Shown: positions 25,134 to 38,448, numbered from the stretch's first letter. The stretch: 64,000 nucleotides of DNA from Amaranthus tricolor (GCF_026212465.1 NC_080053.1:18458806-18522805), one strand, 5' to 3'. The notes: generated by a model not told the origin, from the sequence alone. A program made the numbers and translations.

Positions 25134-25500
25134 TTATAATTAAACTAACAAACTAAGACAAATTGACTTTTATTTTAGAAATAATTGCGACTTATAGCAT
25201 TAAAGTGTAAAATTTTTACGAATTAAAGCCGTAATATTTATTTTTTGAATTACAACCACCAAACTATTAAAATCTACAGAGTTCAAAACAAATCACTGAA
25301 TTTCATCCCTTTTAGTGGTCAAAAATTCAGTAGTTAAAATTATGTGATTTGGCTTGAACACTGTGGACTTTGATACTTTGGTGACTATTATTTAAAAAAA
25401 AAAAATTGAGCTTATATGCAAAAGTCTTAAATTTTAAAGTTATAATTTGCAAATTATTTTTTCAAAAGATACATAGCATGTAAACATTGAATTGGACAAA
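25134..25500. mobile_element. Foldback MITE-like inverted repeat (about 25178-25475)
   Basis: The left arm (ACCACCAAACTATTAAAATC, then CAGAGTTCAAAACAAATCAC) matches the reverse complement of the right arm (GTGATTTGGCTTGAACACTG, then GACTTTGATACTTTGGTGAC). Arms are roughly 120 bp and diverged. No target duplication identified. Confidence 0.65.
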
Positions 25501-26799
25501 CAACTATCAATTTAAGTTGTTTGACATTGTTCCTCAACATTAAATCAGAAGCTAAATTCATGTGTGTTAGCCTTTATCAATTGAAATATTTATTTAATTC
25601 ATGTATATATACGCTCTCATTTTTATTTAAAATCACTTTTAAGACTTTATTTTCTATAATCTTTTGATCAATAAATTCAATTAGAAGCTTTTTTTTTTTT
25701 TTTTGAAAAGGAAATTAGAAGCTTCTTCACATTGAAGTCAATATATAAATTAATTAATTGGTTAAATTTTATTAAATATTGACCGTATTCTGCAAAATGC
25801 AATCTACACAAAAGGAGAATGTCATAAATCCTATATTTAAATCTTCACTAACATATTCTTCAAATTAATAAATATTTATTCAAACTGAACGATCAAATAT
25901 TAAAGTATCATTATTTTAACAACTTACAATAATAATTTATTTACGTGTGGATGAGACAGAGTAATTTATTTACTTAATCACATGTATTATTCTTTTAAAA
26001 ACTTTATATTATTAAAATAATAATTTAATCTGTAATAATTAAAAAAAAAAATCTTTTTTGAATGGAATAAAAGACCAAGTTAAAAGGATACAGTATCATG
26101 CAACCATGTGAACTTTGCCTCCAACTGTTGCAGGAATTTTGTAAGCTAATGTGTGTGCCTGCTTTTACCACCAAACATGCGCATTTATTTATTGTTGTTT
26201 CTATTTATGTACAGTTCTTCTTAGCTATTTTATGTTTTTAAGTTTGCTATGCTTTTCACCTTTTTTTTTTTAATTTGCTAATTTTTTTTATAGATGTGAT
26301 TTCAATTTTTGTTATTTTTTAATAAAAATATTAATTTTGACATTAAAATAATCAGTTTATACATATAAGTTTATGATTTTAAATAAATCTGTTCAGATTT
26401 TAAAGTTTTATATAAGATGATCAATTAAATAATTAGTTTTCAGTTATAAAAGAAATTAATTTTATTTTGAAAGATATTAAGTATGACTTTAAATAGACCA
26501 ATTACTCATTGAGTATTTATAAAAACTATAATTGGGTTGAGTTGACTATTGGTGAAATTGAGACGATCACTCGCAAGATTAGTTGATATATATGTATATA
26601 ATATTCTTTATTTTTTAAGCTTCTTTATCATCATCATTCTAATGTATTTAGCCTAAGTTAAGATTTAGGGAGGAAGAGAAGAAGACATACTGATACACTC
26701 ATCATGAAGAGATCGCGATCGAAAAAAGCCATTTAACTCGAATATAGTAAATAAAAACACAGCCAATACTATAATTATTAGTATAGCAAATAAAAACAG
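25501..26799. other. AT-rich intergenic spacer
   Basis: Homopolymer and AT-rich runs only. I see no gene, RNA gene or bounded element. Confidence 0.5.
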
Positions 26800-27450
26800 A
26801 ATCAATAATCAATAATCATCAATCAATCAATAATAAAATATACTAATGAAGAAACGACTTATGACACGTGTCACGTTCTCATTAAAATTTTTTCTGTCTT
26901 TTTTCTACTGTTGACGTGGAAACTTTTGATGATTAACTTAATATTTAAGGAAATAATTAACTCATAAAAATATACTCAATATTTTTGATTGACTATAAAT
27001 ATATTTTCTTATATAAACTTATAAATTTAATCAACCGGCCGATATTAATAACAACTGACCATTCATTGTAAAAAAAGCTTATTTTGCAAAATATATTTGT
27101 TAAATTCTTACTTTGATAATTTTTTATTATAAGAAACTTACTTTCATCTAATTTTCACAAAACCTTGGCTCAAAAATGATAACAATAGACAAGGCTCACG
27201 TAAATCATCAATCAATAATTAATCAATAATCAATAAAATAATAAAATAGAATATACTAATGAAGAAATGACTTGAAGCACGTGTAATGTTCTCACTATAA
27301 TTTTTCTCGCTTTTTTTCTACTGATGATATGGAAATTTTTTATGATTGAATTGATATTTAAGGAAATAATTAGCTCATTAAAAAATATAATATTTTTAAT
27401 AGACTATAAATTATTTTCTTATATAAACCTATAGATTTTTTTATCCCAAA
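26800..27450. repeat. Two diverged direct copies of a 230-bp segment
   Basis: A segment starting AATATACTAATGAAGAAACG (about 26838) recurs at about 27249 with GAATATACTAATGAAGAAAT. Both continue through a CACGTG-type motif, TTTAAGGAAATAATTA and ATTTTCTTATATAAAC. Copy starts are about 411 bp apart. Function unknown. Confidence 0.75.
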
Positions 27451-29894
27451 TCTTAAATCAAATTTAAGTTTGCTTCATTAAGAAGTGACCCAACCATTAA
27501 AAGACAAAAAGAAAATATTTTAATTTTTAATTTTTCATAGGAAAAATTACCTTGAATAATACGAACTTTCACCTGATTTTCCTCCAATAATACGAACTTT
27601 CAATTAACCATGAATAATACGAACTTTGATACATATTTCCCGCTGGCATACCTGACTGGTTCTTTACTTAGAGAAACAGTAAATTCTCCATTTCTTCATC
27701 ATTTTAATGGGTATTTAGACAGCCTTTTGTCAGTAACCTCTTCTTCATCTTTTGCTCACTTTGCTCTTCCAATTTAATTACTTCTTCCAACATCTAAATT
27801 TTTTTTTTCAATTTTCATTTTAATCTCTAAAGTAATTTGATATTTAACATGTATTCTTCTTCATCATCATCTCAATCTAGAACATTAATTGCAAAAGGAA
27901 TTCATTTATGTAAACATAGTGTTCATGCTAAATTACAAGTAGTCAAAAAAGATTTTGTAAATTAACCAAGCTATGTTAGCAGTTCATACAATAATGGCCA
28001 AGGAATCAATGGCTTTAATTCTTTTTTTAAAAAAATTTGGAAAATTATTAAGCATGATATTATTTGAAACCTTTGTGGTCCATATTTTATTGAAATGCAG
28101 GTATCCAACAAGATTTAAAGGTCACCTTAACAGCTTCACGGGTCGAGTTAAAAAATTCTCCATCATCACGCATTGGCCAGCTTAACGAAAAATATGTCAA
28201 TCCTGCGGCTAGCCACCACCATAGCCCAAAGAACACAAACAAAAAAGGAGATAGAGAGGACTCAGATAGTATGCAGTGAAGGGAAGATTTTTCGCATTTG
28301 TAAAAATCATTTGTAAGATGGAAAAACAAGTTATCTGGAAACATACCACATTGCATGTGTTTTCTTGTTCTTTCATTTTCATTTTCATTTTCCTTTTTAT
28401 TCCTTTCTTGTGGGTGTGTTAGGGTCCTGGGATGGATGGGTAATCATTGACATCCCAAATTGGATACTTCAAGCAAATAGTACTTGATAAGAAATATCAC
28501 ATAAATTGCATTATTCAAGCAAATCTGACCCCAAGAAGTAATGCTAATGCTCGTTATATCATGTGCAGAGAAAGTGCCACGCCTTATTTTAAGCTTGCTA
28601 TATAGTCTTTTCTAGCATTTGCTGAAGCCTATCAATTTATGAGCTAAAAAATAACCCAAAGGTAAGACTTATGATGAGTAACATCAAACTTGAAAACTGA
28701 AACCTTGGTTAAATGTATTGAACCACAGGTAAGATGCTTCTTCAAAACTGGAAACTTTTGTTTCAAGTATCATGGTTTGTTTAATTCAAGGTTTCTTATC
28801 TTATTATTGAACAAGGAATGGCTGCGTGAGGGAGAAGGACTGCTCTACTTCTATTTCCTTTTTCATATACACAATCTTAAGTCTTAGGCTCAAAATTTAT
28901 ATTATATTTTATAGTTAATTTATTGATTATATTAATCTTTTAAAAATATTTTGTAATCATACATGATAATAATCTAAAAGTTAGACTAAAATATAATATA
29001 TTAGTGGAAAATCTAAAATCTTTCGATGATGGAATCATAGAAAAAGAATAGATTTTTTTAACAAACAAAGTATTTAATTGCAGTTAAAATTGTATTAATT
29101 AAAATTTGATAAATACTGTTGACTGACATTTCTCGACTTACTTGGGTGTTTTCATCAATATAATAGAGCTTAACAATAATTAATTTGATAAAATTTTATT
29201 GATTGATGGTAATTTTTTGTCTATTTTTTCACATATATGTTTTAATATAATTGTATAATAAATTATTTCTTCGTTTTGATTTAATGATTAATTTATGTTG
29301 TACATGAATTGATTTTATAAATTAATATTAATATATTCATATAAGTAAATATTTATTACACTCGTATTTTACATGAGAATCTATCTAATGAGTAATAATT
29401 ATCAGTTTCAACAAACTTAGACAATCAAATTTAATATTGTTCAAACGTTAAACTTGATATTTTTGTGTCGGCTAGATCAAATACCAATAAAAATAAACGT
29501 AATGTTCTTGTTTGTGCACATAAGTTATCTATGAAATAAACAATTTTAATTAAAAAACACTTAAACATATAGTTATATCCAACATAATTAAGTTATTATA
29601 TGTTATATAAAAGGAATATTACGAATAATTATTCTTATTGTGTAAGTCTAAGGTTATGTATGTGCAAAAGGTAGAAACTTTTAATGATCAAATTAAATAA
29701 GCAGGCATCATCAACATGGTCGTTAGCAAGCAAGGATGGGCAGGGTTGCAAGCAACAAAGACCTCTATCTTGGCACATTTAGTAAGTAACAATTATTTCA
29801 AATTTCTTTAATGTCATGTTTAGAAACGATGATTTTATTTAGTTAGTTTGGAATTGGTTTATTTATTGTTTGGCAAATCAAAAAATTTTAAATT
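27451..29894. other. Intergenic spacer with possible transposon remnants
   Basis: AATAATACGAACTTTCA-type phrases repeat at about 27555-27640, a pattern often seen at transposon ends. Short open frames at 27849-27965 and 27973-28185 show no recognisable protein. The remainder is AT-rich with nothing I can support. Confidence 0.4.
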
Positions 29895-31275
29895 TAGAGA
29901 GAACCAATTCGGATTTGTGCCAGGAAGGTCAACCATTGACGCAATTTATGTTTTGAGGAGACTGATGGAGAGATATAGGAAGCAAAAGAAAGATCTGCAT
30001 ATGATGTTCATTGACTTGGAGAAAGCGTATGATAGCATACCACGACGAGTCATCTTGGAAAGCCTCAAGGCTAGAGATATTTTTTCAGTATACATTGAGG
30101 CGAGTTTCGACTAGCATTCAAACACCGGTGGGGAAAACAGAGCCTTTTCCGGTTAAAGTGGGGCTACATCAGGGATCGGCTCTAAGCCCTTTCATCTTTA
30201 CTGTCATAATGGAAGAGATTTCTAAATTTATCTGGGAGACGGTACCATGATATTCGCGGATGACATAGTGCTAGTAGCAGAAACTAGAGAGGAGGTTAGT
30301 AACAAATTGGATGAGTGGAGGGAAGCTTTAGAAGGTAAAGGATTGCGTATTAGCCATACGAAGACCGAGTATCTACGTTGTGACTTTAGTGGGACATCAC
30401 CGGTAGGTGAATCAAAGGTGTCCATAGATGGAGCTGTTGTTAAGAGTACAACCAAGTACAAGTATTTGGGATCGATCGCTCAGAGGGATGGGGAGATTGA
30501 CGGGGATGCAAATCATCGTATACAGGCGGGTTGGCTCAAGTGGTGAGCAGCCATCGGAGTGTTATGTGATAGGAAATTCTCAAGCAAGTTAAAAGGAAAT
30601 TTCTACCGGGCGGCAATCAGACCTGCTCTGCTGTATGGGACTGAATGTTGCCCTGTAAAGAAAATTTTCGAACATAAGATGGAAGTTATAGAAATGCGTA
30701 TGCTGACGTGGATGTGTGGGCGCACTTTGATGGATCGAATTAGGAACCAAGAGTTTAGGGACAGACTAGGGGCAGCCCCTATATTTTAAAAAATGCACGA
30801 GCATAGATTGAGGTGGTTTAGTCATGTGCAGAGAAAGACTTTTAATGCCCCTGTGAGGAGTGTAGAAAGCATTATAGTAGAGGGTAAGAGGAGTCGAGGA
30901 AGACCCAGGAGAACTTGGGATGAGCAAATAAGAGTTGACTTGTATGAGTTAAACCTCTCTGCGGACCTGACTACGGATAGGAGCAGTTGGAGACGACACA
31001 TCCATGTCCTAGACTTCTGATGTCCGCTTAGCTTTCCTTGTAGTGTCCGTAACCTCATGCTCTTATCGTTTCCTTTCTTTTAGTTCTGTGTTTTCCTCTG
31101 TAGTAGCTCTCCTTTCTATAGGCCTTTAAGTTATCTTGCACGTGTAATCACATCTCTTTATCTTCCTTGAGCCGGGGGACTCCTTTGGTCACGCTCTCTT
31201 TTATGGGTATGAGTTGCCGCCATCTTTCCCTCCCCAGACCCTGGCTTTAATCCTTTATGCGCGGGATATACTAGG

Positions 31276-31308
<33 letters not shown>
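29895..31308 (+). mobile_element. 5'-truncated RTE-type LINE, degenerate
   Basis: Reverse transcriptase pieces occur in order: GFVPGRSTIDAIYVLRRLME, IDLEKAYDSIPR, GLHQGSALSPF and the catalytic FADDIVLV (about 30247). The C-terminal GRPRRTWDEQIR region follows. The frame shifts near 30085 and 30240, and stops occur at about 30544 and 30787, so it is dead. The 3' end runs through a noncoding tail into (GATGAT)n at about 31280-31305, typical of RTE elements. A second 3' copy is at 53714-54325. Confidence 0.88.
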
Positions 31309-32160
31309 AATGATTTGGATTAAATTCCACCATTCTTCTTAAAGTAGTTAAAGTTGAGAATTTGAGTACGCTATCCAAAGCTTGTCATTCTCAAATTCTT
31401 TATTTATGATTTCATAATTGAAATCCAAAATTTGAAATGAAATACTTGTTCCCAAACACTACATAAAGTTTATCAATGTATCATTCGCCATTGGTGTTGT
31501 TTTTTCTCAACGAGCACGGATCTTGAATATGTTTTATACGCTAATTAATTTTTTTAATAAAATCAAATCATTTTCTTAGAAAAAAGGAAGATAATGTAAA
31601 ATTTTAAGTTGTGAAAGAAGTTTGAGGGGTTCGTTGGTTGAAGGGAAGATCCGCCATTGGCTTTCAATACAATCAATCGAAAACAATAATTTTTTTTAAC
31701 ATGTTAGAATTTAGAAAATGGCCTAGACAAGTCAAATTAGGAGGAGAAAAAGGCAACCCGTTTATAAACAAAAAGGAGGTTCAATGTTAAAATCAAAAGG
31801 AATAGGAGTTACTCTTTTAAGTTTATAAAGTGACATATCTTTCTTTTCTATCTCGAATGTGAAACAACTCATATGTGAATCATAATGTTTACATAGGCGG
31901 AGCTACCAATAACTTTTTTATAAAAATTAATTTAAACATTTTTTAGTTTTTACTGTTTTAGGAATTGGGTTTTTTCCTTCTTTTTTCACGCCTTGAGATT
32001 ATTATTATAACTTGTATTGTATTATTCTTCTTGTATAACTCAATTTGGAGGAATGAATTTTTTGTGGGTTATTTATTTTACAAATAAAACTCTGCAAAAT
32101 ATTTTATACTTTTTTAATTGTTTACTTCAATAAATTAGTGCTAATCATGATTTTGGATCC
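31309..32160. other. Spacer before the AINTEGUMENTA-like fragment
   Basis: AT-rich, with no upstream AP2 exon visible. The first AP2 repeat and the rest of an AIL gene should be here or further left if the gene were intact, and I do not find them. Confidence 0.5.
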
Positions 32161-32173
32161 TAGATCCACATCA

Positions 32174-32958
32174 AATGTTTACATGTACAGCCACACAAGA
32201 GGAAGCAGCAAAAGCATATGACATAGCAGCAATCAAATTCAGGGGATTAAATGCAGTGACAAACTTTGAGATAAACAGATATGATGTAAAAGCCATACTT
32301 AATAGCACTGCACTTCCCATTGGAGGAGCTGCTAAAAGGTTAAAAGATGTGGAGGATTTGACTGCTACATCTGATAAACAATTAAACAGGGCTATCACTT
32401 GTGCTGATACTCCTGATAATTCTCAGCTTACTTCCTATGGTAATGGGTGTCATAACTTCCATTCCTGGCCAGGAATTCCATTCTCTCAAGCACAACCACT
32501 TGCAATTCACTACCCTTATGCTACTTCCCAGCACCAAAGATTGTGGTGTAATCAACAAGTACAAGATACCCATGAATACCAACATCATTTCAATCAACAG
32601 CTTCAGTTAAATATGGAGCATTGTTCTGGGTCTAATTATGTTGTTTATGGGAATGGGAATGGGAATGATAGCGTTGGTGGTGGTGTGTATGAACCACCAC
32701 TTGGGATGTCTACAGTTGTAGCACAGGATGGGTATGGGGATGAGAATGGGAATGAGCAAAGTGGGTGTGAGAATTACTGCTATTTATCACACCAAGGTAG
32801 TAGTGTGAGAGAAGCTGTTGCCTGTTGGGAGTTATGATCAAGGATCAGGGTGTAACAACTGGGTCCCACCAGCACTCGCTCCGGGGACTAAAAACATGGC
32901 TGCCGTTGGTGGTCATGGTGGAGGAGGAATTCCTACTTTTACTGTCTGGAATGGCACA
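32174..32958 (+). pseudogene. Orphan 3' end of an AINTEGUMENTA-like (AP2/ERF) transcription factor gene
   Basis: AIL proteins (BABY BOOM/PLETHORA group) bind DNA through two AP2 domains and control meristem and embryo growth. An acceptor-like TTTACATGTACAG (about 32174-32186) precedes [18 protein letters not shown] and [14 protein letters not shown], the end of the second AP2 repeat, then [12 protein letters not shown] Gln/His/Gly/Asn-rich activation region follows. The main frame stops at 32837, but an alternative frame continues after it with family-like C-terminal residues ending FTVWNGT and a stop near 32958. A one-base frameshift around 32805-32815 explains this. The first AP2 domain and start are absent. 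I call it a truncated, frameshifted gene copy. Confidence 0.82.
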
Positions 32959-34353
32959 TAAATACACAAGGTGGAAGAAAAGATGGGGGTGTACACAGCT
33001 CAGTGTCATAAGGCTTCAATTTTTCTTAGTAATTTGTTTCTTACCCTTCGTTTTGATATATTATTTTAACAGTTTTTAACTAAATAGGAGGGGTGATGTA
33101 GGTTAGATTATATAATGTGTTAGTTGCAGAAGGATCTGGCCTGAAGTTTAGTAATAGTAAAGGATTTGAGTGAACTATATTCTTACTTTTACTATAATTT
33201 TAAGAACTTTAAGCGACTTAGATTCTTAAAAGCTTTTATTTTTTTCATACTCTTTTGACTACACCAAGCTTTGGAATATTGAAATATCTAACATTATGAT
33301 GATAGTACAAAGAATGGAGAGGTTCTCTTTTGTGGATGTATTTTGTTCTAGCATATAAGTTCTTCTAAGAACTTTAAAAGTATGGTATTCCTTCCATTTC
33401 TTTTTGTTATTACCATTTACTTTTAGCATAGTTTTCAATGTAAATTTTAAACTTTAATATCTCTAAATACACATAATAAAAAATTATAAAAAATATATGA
33501 TAAAAAAATATACATTAAGACGAATCTAACGAGATTTTACATGGATATATTTTATTTTTTAAATATGTGTTAAAAACATTAATTAAATTTCTCTTTCCTT
33601 AAGGTCGAATATTCCAAACGGGAAGAACATTGGAAAACAAAGAGAGTACTTTGTTCTAGCATAGGTCATACGACAATAAATCTCATTAATTCATGAACTT
33701 ATTCTCTCTTTTCATCTTAATCATGTTTTTATACCATATAATTGTACATTATCTTATTTTTCAACTACAAATTAATTTTTACACTCGTGCATTTTGAAGA
33801 GAATTGAGGAAGTAACTAGTAGAGCTTGATCTCGCTTCTATATTATTCTAATTTTCCCAACTAGTCTTAAGTGGGACAGTTAAAAAACCAAAGAAGAGGA
33901 ATACAAGTCAAGCGCACCATTTGTCCATTCAAACCTTTTTCACTCCTTTTAAAACTTTCAAATTTTACCTCAAACAACTACATAAAAAAATAGTCTTACT
34001 TTGAGTCTAGTCATTTTACACCGAAATATGATCCAAAAGACTTGCGTTCTTTCTTAGCACAATTTCTTTGCTATATACACCAAAGCATCAAAGGGCTGAA
34101 CGCTAAATACTTAAATCGATGGATGAAGCTCCAAAAATTTGAAAAAATAAGAACTTCAACACACAATACGGTAACTTAAACAAAATATTGAATAACATTT
34201 TTTCTCATAGGATGTACATTATTATTTTTCTGTCACTTTAAAATTGTAATTAATTGTGATATTTTTTCTCATAAAATATCATTATTAATAAATCTCAAAA
34301 AAACAAAGAGATTACGTGATTACTCGGGTAGAATTAGAAAACAATGGAATAAT
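32959..34353. other. Spacer after the AIL fragment, with one weak MITE-like segment
   Basis: About 33390-33655 has loosely inverted ends (TATTCCTTCCATTTC and GAAAACAAAGAGAGTACTT), like a decayed Stowaway. The rest is AT-rich with no coding support. Confidence 0.4.
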
Positions 34354-34736
34354 TAAGGGGCCGTTTGGTTCGCACAAGGGAATCGGAATGGAATCAGGAA
34401 AGGGAATGAAGGAGAAAGAAATGGATTCCCCTAATTTAGCCTAGTTGTTTGGTTGTGTTCAGGAAACGGAATGAACTGCTGAATGATTCCCTTTGTGACT
34501 GTTTGGTTCAAGCTAAGGAATCAAAATTTGATTTTTTAAATTCTTTTATATTTTCTCCAAAAATAAGTAGTTGTTATATGATAAACTTGAAAAAATTATT
34601 TTTTGAAAAAACATAACTCTAAATAATAACAACGTAGCTCGATTAATTACATATAATGACTTGTTTGTAGATCAAAATACATACGAAAAGTGTTCTAGTC
34701 CTTTTCAAAATCATTCATGGAACCACAACATTAGAT

Positions 34737-35778
34737 CTAAGCATTACTATTTCCTCCAAGAAGACTCTTAACATAATCACTTTTCAAAGCGTCGGGACAC
34801 TTTGAAAATATGAGGAGCTTGTTTGGTTGTGAGGTTAGAATGTTAGCCACTTCAAAAACTTGGTTAGGAGTTACACCTTCTAAATTAAAAGATAGTAGTT
34901 CCTCTAACACTTTCTCAGTCTGTTCAACTACTTTTTGCTCACGATCATCAGTGCGGGCCATCACATTTGCCATAGTTGAAAGATGAACATTCATGTCTTT
35001 CATGAATGCTTGTAAGCTAGCCAACTCATTAGAACTACCTTCACCAGCATTTCCTCTCTTACTTCTTTTATTAGAAGTTTTTTCAGTTTTCATTTTTTTA
35101 GCAGGAGGAGAAGTAACAGTTTGAGTGGCATTACCACTAGCATCAATTCCCTCATCATCACTTGAATCAAGTGTAACTTGTGGAGGGGCAACGTTTTGCA
35201 AATTCTGTATTGCTTCAACATAATCTTCAGCTGGTTTTCCGGTAGCGTAATCCTTGCCGTAAACATTCATTAGTTCATGAAAGTGCGGAAATGAAACTCC
35301 AAACAGGTTTTTGCAATTCGGATGATTCTGAACCAAACATTCAAATGTACAACATCATCAAAAAATCTCAAACATAATTGAACCATACTGTTCAAAGTAA
35401 ACAATGTCAAATGTACAAAGGTTGGCATACCTTGCAATACTCGTCATAAACAGCCCGATCTACAGAAATCATTTTTTTTTCATCATCCCAGACGAATCCA
35501 CTTGTATTTAACATTTGAGAAATAGCCCTAAACTTGGCTACAAGTGTCTTAAGTCGAGAATCAATGTGTGGCAGAGCCTTCAAACCACAACCAGGAAGAG
35601 CCTTACCTATGAGCTCCTCTAAGCGAACCATGTAGCCGCTTCTAAATCCATTTTCACACCTCCAGTGAGGATCAACAGCTAACTCTGACAAGGCTTCCAC
35701 AAGAGCCTTATCTTCTTGGGCAGTCCAAAATCGTTTGTTTTTTCCCCTTCCACCTCCACTAGCACTACTTTCATCCAT
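34737..35778 (-). CDS. Harbinger Myb/SANT-like DNA-binding protein
   Basis: Harbinger transposition needs a second, Myb-like protein that helps DNA binding and nuclear entry of the transposase. Two exons, 35778-35431 and 35327-34737, join in phase with GT-AG borders to give 312 residues. Residues about 15-100 form the Myb/SANT-like domain (RFWTAQEDKALVEAL, then HWRCENGFRSGY). A Ser/Asp-rich linker, a basic KKMKTEKTSNKRSKRG nuclear-localisation candidate (about 190) and a helical C-terminus follow. The ATG is at 35778. It starts 173 bp after the transposase stop, on the same strand. Confidence 0.9.
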
Positions 35779-35950
35779 CCTCTATAACATTCAATACAAA
35801 TAAACAAAATTGAACTATACTGATCATAGTAAACAAAATTGCATGTATATAAAAATGGAATGAACCAACAAATATTCAATACAAGAAATAAACATACAAG
35901 TCTGAAAATCAAATACAAGAAATGGAGGTTTTAAATAAAAATGAATAACA

Positions 35951-37359
35951 TCACAAAGTAAGTCTGCGTTGTCTAGCCCTCCAATCATTGAACATATGTT
36001 GGGCCATTGTATTTCGGAAATTCGTCCATGGATCGGTTACAGCAATGGAGGTTATGTACTCCACATCATCTTCCTCATTAACATCACCATCATTATCATC
36101 ACCATCATTATCATCACTATCATTTTCCTCAAACAAGTCCTCATCATCAAATTCTGCAAGCATGTATCTCTTTACCAAATTATGTAATAAAGCACAAGCA
36201 AGTACAATTCGACCATGTGTTTGTAAACTAAACCAAGAAGGACTTCTAAGAATCCCCCATCTTCCCTTGAGTAATCCAAAGCATCTCTCAATCACATTTC
36301 TAGCTTTTGCATGCCTTAAGTTGAAATATTCTTCGGCGGTTTGGGGTTGTCGGGGGCCATTATTCCATTCTCTAAGATGATAAAGATGCCCTCTATAGGG
36401 TGCAAGGAATCCTTCTCCATTAGTATATCCTCCATCACATAGATAATAACAACCTTGACAAATTAAAAAAAAAATATTACTCTCTTACTAAGTTAATCTC
36501 AAATAAAATCTAGTACGTCAATCAAATTACCTTTTGGAACTTTCAACCCATTAGGCCTAGAAATAGCATCTCGAAGAATCCGACCATCGTGTGCCGACCC
36601 CTCCCAACCAGGTAAGACATATATAAATTCCATCTCGGGTGAACATACTCCTAATACATTCATAGCAAGGGTACCTTTTCTAGTCCGATATTTGGATCGC
36701 TCATCACAAGGAACATTCACTAGAATCATTGTACCATCAAGGGCACCTAATGAATTCTACAAAACAAACAATATCACTTTACAATATGTAATAGTATCTC
36801 CATTTTATCTCAAATTAAAGTGTTGGTTTTTATTTACCTTGAAATATTTCCATCTTTCATCGTTGCAATCCTCTTGTATTGGTGTTGGTTTCTTAAGAAG
36901 AATATCATGTAACTTTAAGATTGCTAACAAACAAGCATGAAATTGTCTACTAATAGTTTCACCACTTCTATAAAAATGTGCACCCATCATTCTATTTTTC
37001 TTATGGTGAGCTAATGTGTATAAGAAACCCGCAACCATCTCTTCCAAACATGTGTTTCTTGTTTCATTTAATCCACCAATATCTCTAACCATCTCTAAAA
37101 GAACACCAAATGTGTATCGATTTATACGAAGATAGTTCCTACACAAAGTGTCACTTTCTCTAATCATTCTATTCAAGTTGTGCAATCTCATTTTTCTCCT
37201 AGTTTTTTTATCAAGCTTAACATAATGGGAATCGTATATAGTTTTTCTCATCGAGTACAACATCAAATGTAGCAACACAACACAATTAATCATAGTAATT
37301 ATGAACCGAATACAATCCCAATTTCTCTTCCTTTTCAAAGAAGTACCAATGCTAGCCAT
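35951..37359 (-). CDS. Harbinger DDE transposase
   Basis: This enzyme cuts the element out and inserts it at TTA/TAA-type sites. Exons 37359-36838, 36756-36531 and 36453-35951 join in frame to give 416 residues, close to usual for the family. The N-terminus has an HTH-like region. The catalytic residues appear as GALDGTM (first Asp, start of exon 2), YYLCDGGYTN (second Asp, start of exon 3) and NVIERCFG (Glu). The SAHDGRILRDA block is also present. The C-terminus has an Asp-rich acidic run (GDDNDGDVNEEDD) and a basic end. The ATG at 37359 gives MASIGTS. No stop or frameshift, so a functional enzyme is plausible. Confidence 0.95.
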
Positions 37360-38448
37360 TTTCTGTACAAATGAACATCAATAAGAACATCAAAGAATTA
37401 CCAAGCACCTTGTTTCCATGTATTCTTGAAAACCAAACAAACAAACAAACAATGATACATAATCAAGTTTCTAAAATCCCAATTTTTAATCATACTAAAA
37501 CAACATCAATAATCCCAATTTCTAAAATCCCAAGTTTCTAAAACAACATCAATTTGGATATCAACAATCAACAAGATTCAACAATCAACAGCAACACGAT
37601 ATAGTTAATGATACAGCAACAAGATTCATCAATTTAATCATACACCAATACTGCTTCAACAATCAACACCATACAAGATTCAAACATCAATTTAAATGGG
37701 AAATCAACAAGCATCAACAAGCATCAACACAGTGAACTCAAATTTGGTTTCAACAGCAACAAGATTCAAGCAACTGAAAACGAAGATTCAACTTTTAATG
37801 GAACAATACTGTTAATGAAAACGAAGATTCAAGCAACAAGATTCAAGCAACTGAAAACGAAGATTCAACTGTTAATGGAACAACACTGTTAATGAAAACG
37901 AAGAATCAAGCAACAAGATTCAAGCAACAGCATCAATAGCTAAATCTAAAACGAACGATTTCAACAGCATCAACAACATCAATGGAACTCAAATGGGAAA
38001 ACGAACGAAGGAGCAGAAAACGAAATCTAAAACCTAAAATTGGAGATTCCGTTAATGGAGAAAGAAGAAAAAGCAACAAAAAAGCAAACGAAAACAGCAG
38101 CAGAAATCTAAAAAAGGAGAAAGAAGAAAAAGGAAGACTCACCTGTTAATGGAGATTCCGTTAATGGAGGCGCAGCAGCAGCAGCAAGGAGGCGCGAGGA
38201 GGGAGGCGCGAGGAAGGAGGCAGCAGCAGCAGTAGGGAGGCGAGGAAGGAAGCAGGAGCTGAATGGGGAAGGGAATGGAATGGGAAAGTGGAGGGGGAGG
38301 TGGGGAATGGGGATTACGTGATTTAGGTTAACCAAAACCTAAAATTGGGTAAACGGAATGATTCAAAATGCGAACCAAACAACATCAAAGGGAATGGGGT
38401 ATTTTCATTCCCTTTCCCTTTCCTTAATACCCCCAACCAAACGCCCCC
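37360..38448 (-). other. Harbinger 5' leader/promoter region
   Basis: Long leader upstream of the transposase ATG. It is A-rich with repeated phrases (GAAAACGAAGATTCAAGCAA and ATTCAACTGTTAATGGAACAA types, 37770-37920) and a GCAGCAGCAGCAAGGAGGCG-like G-rich patch (about 38165-38240). No TATA box is certain. Confidence 0.6.

Larger units (their letters stand above)
34357..38448 (-). mobile_element. Complete PIF/Harbinger DNA transposon
   Basis: The 4,092-bp element is flanked by TAA (34354-34356 and 38449-38451). Its ends are GGGGCCGTTTGGTT and, on the other strand, GGGGGCGTTTGGTT. It encodes both proteins Harbinger elements need, a DDE transposase (37359-35951) and a Myb/SANT-like protein (35778-34737). 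Both are on the minus strand, with consistent splice sites and no stops. The right end lies about 530 bp upstream of the PEPR start codon. It may still be autonomous. Confidence 0.95.

Noticed and set aside
27849..28185. Two small open frames that might be a gene
   Set aside because: No recognisable domain, no linking splice sites and a composition like the spacer.
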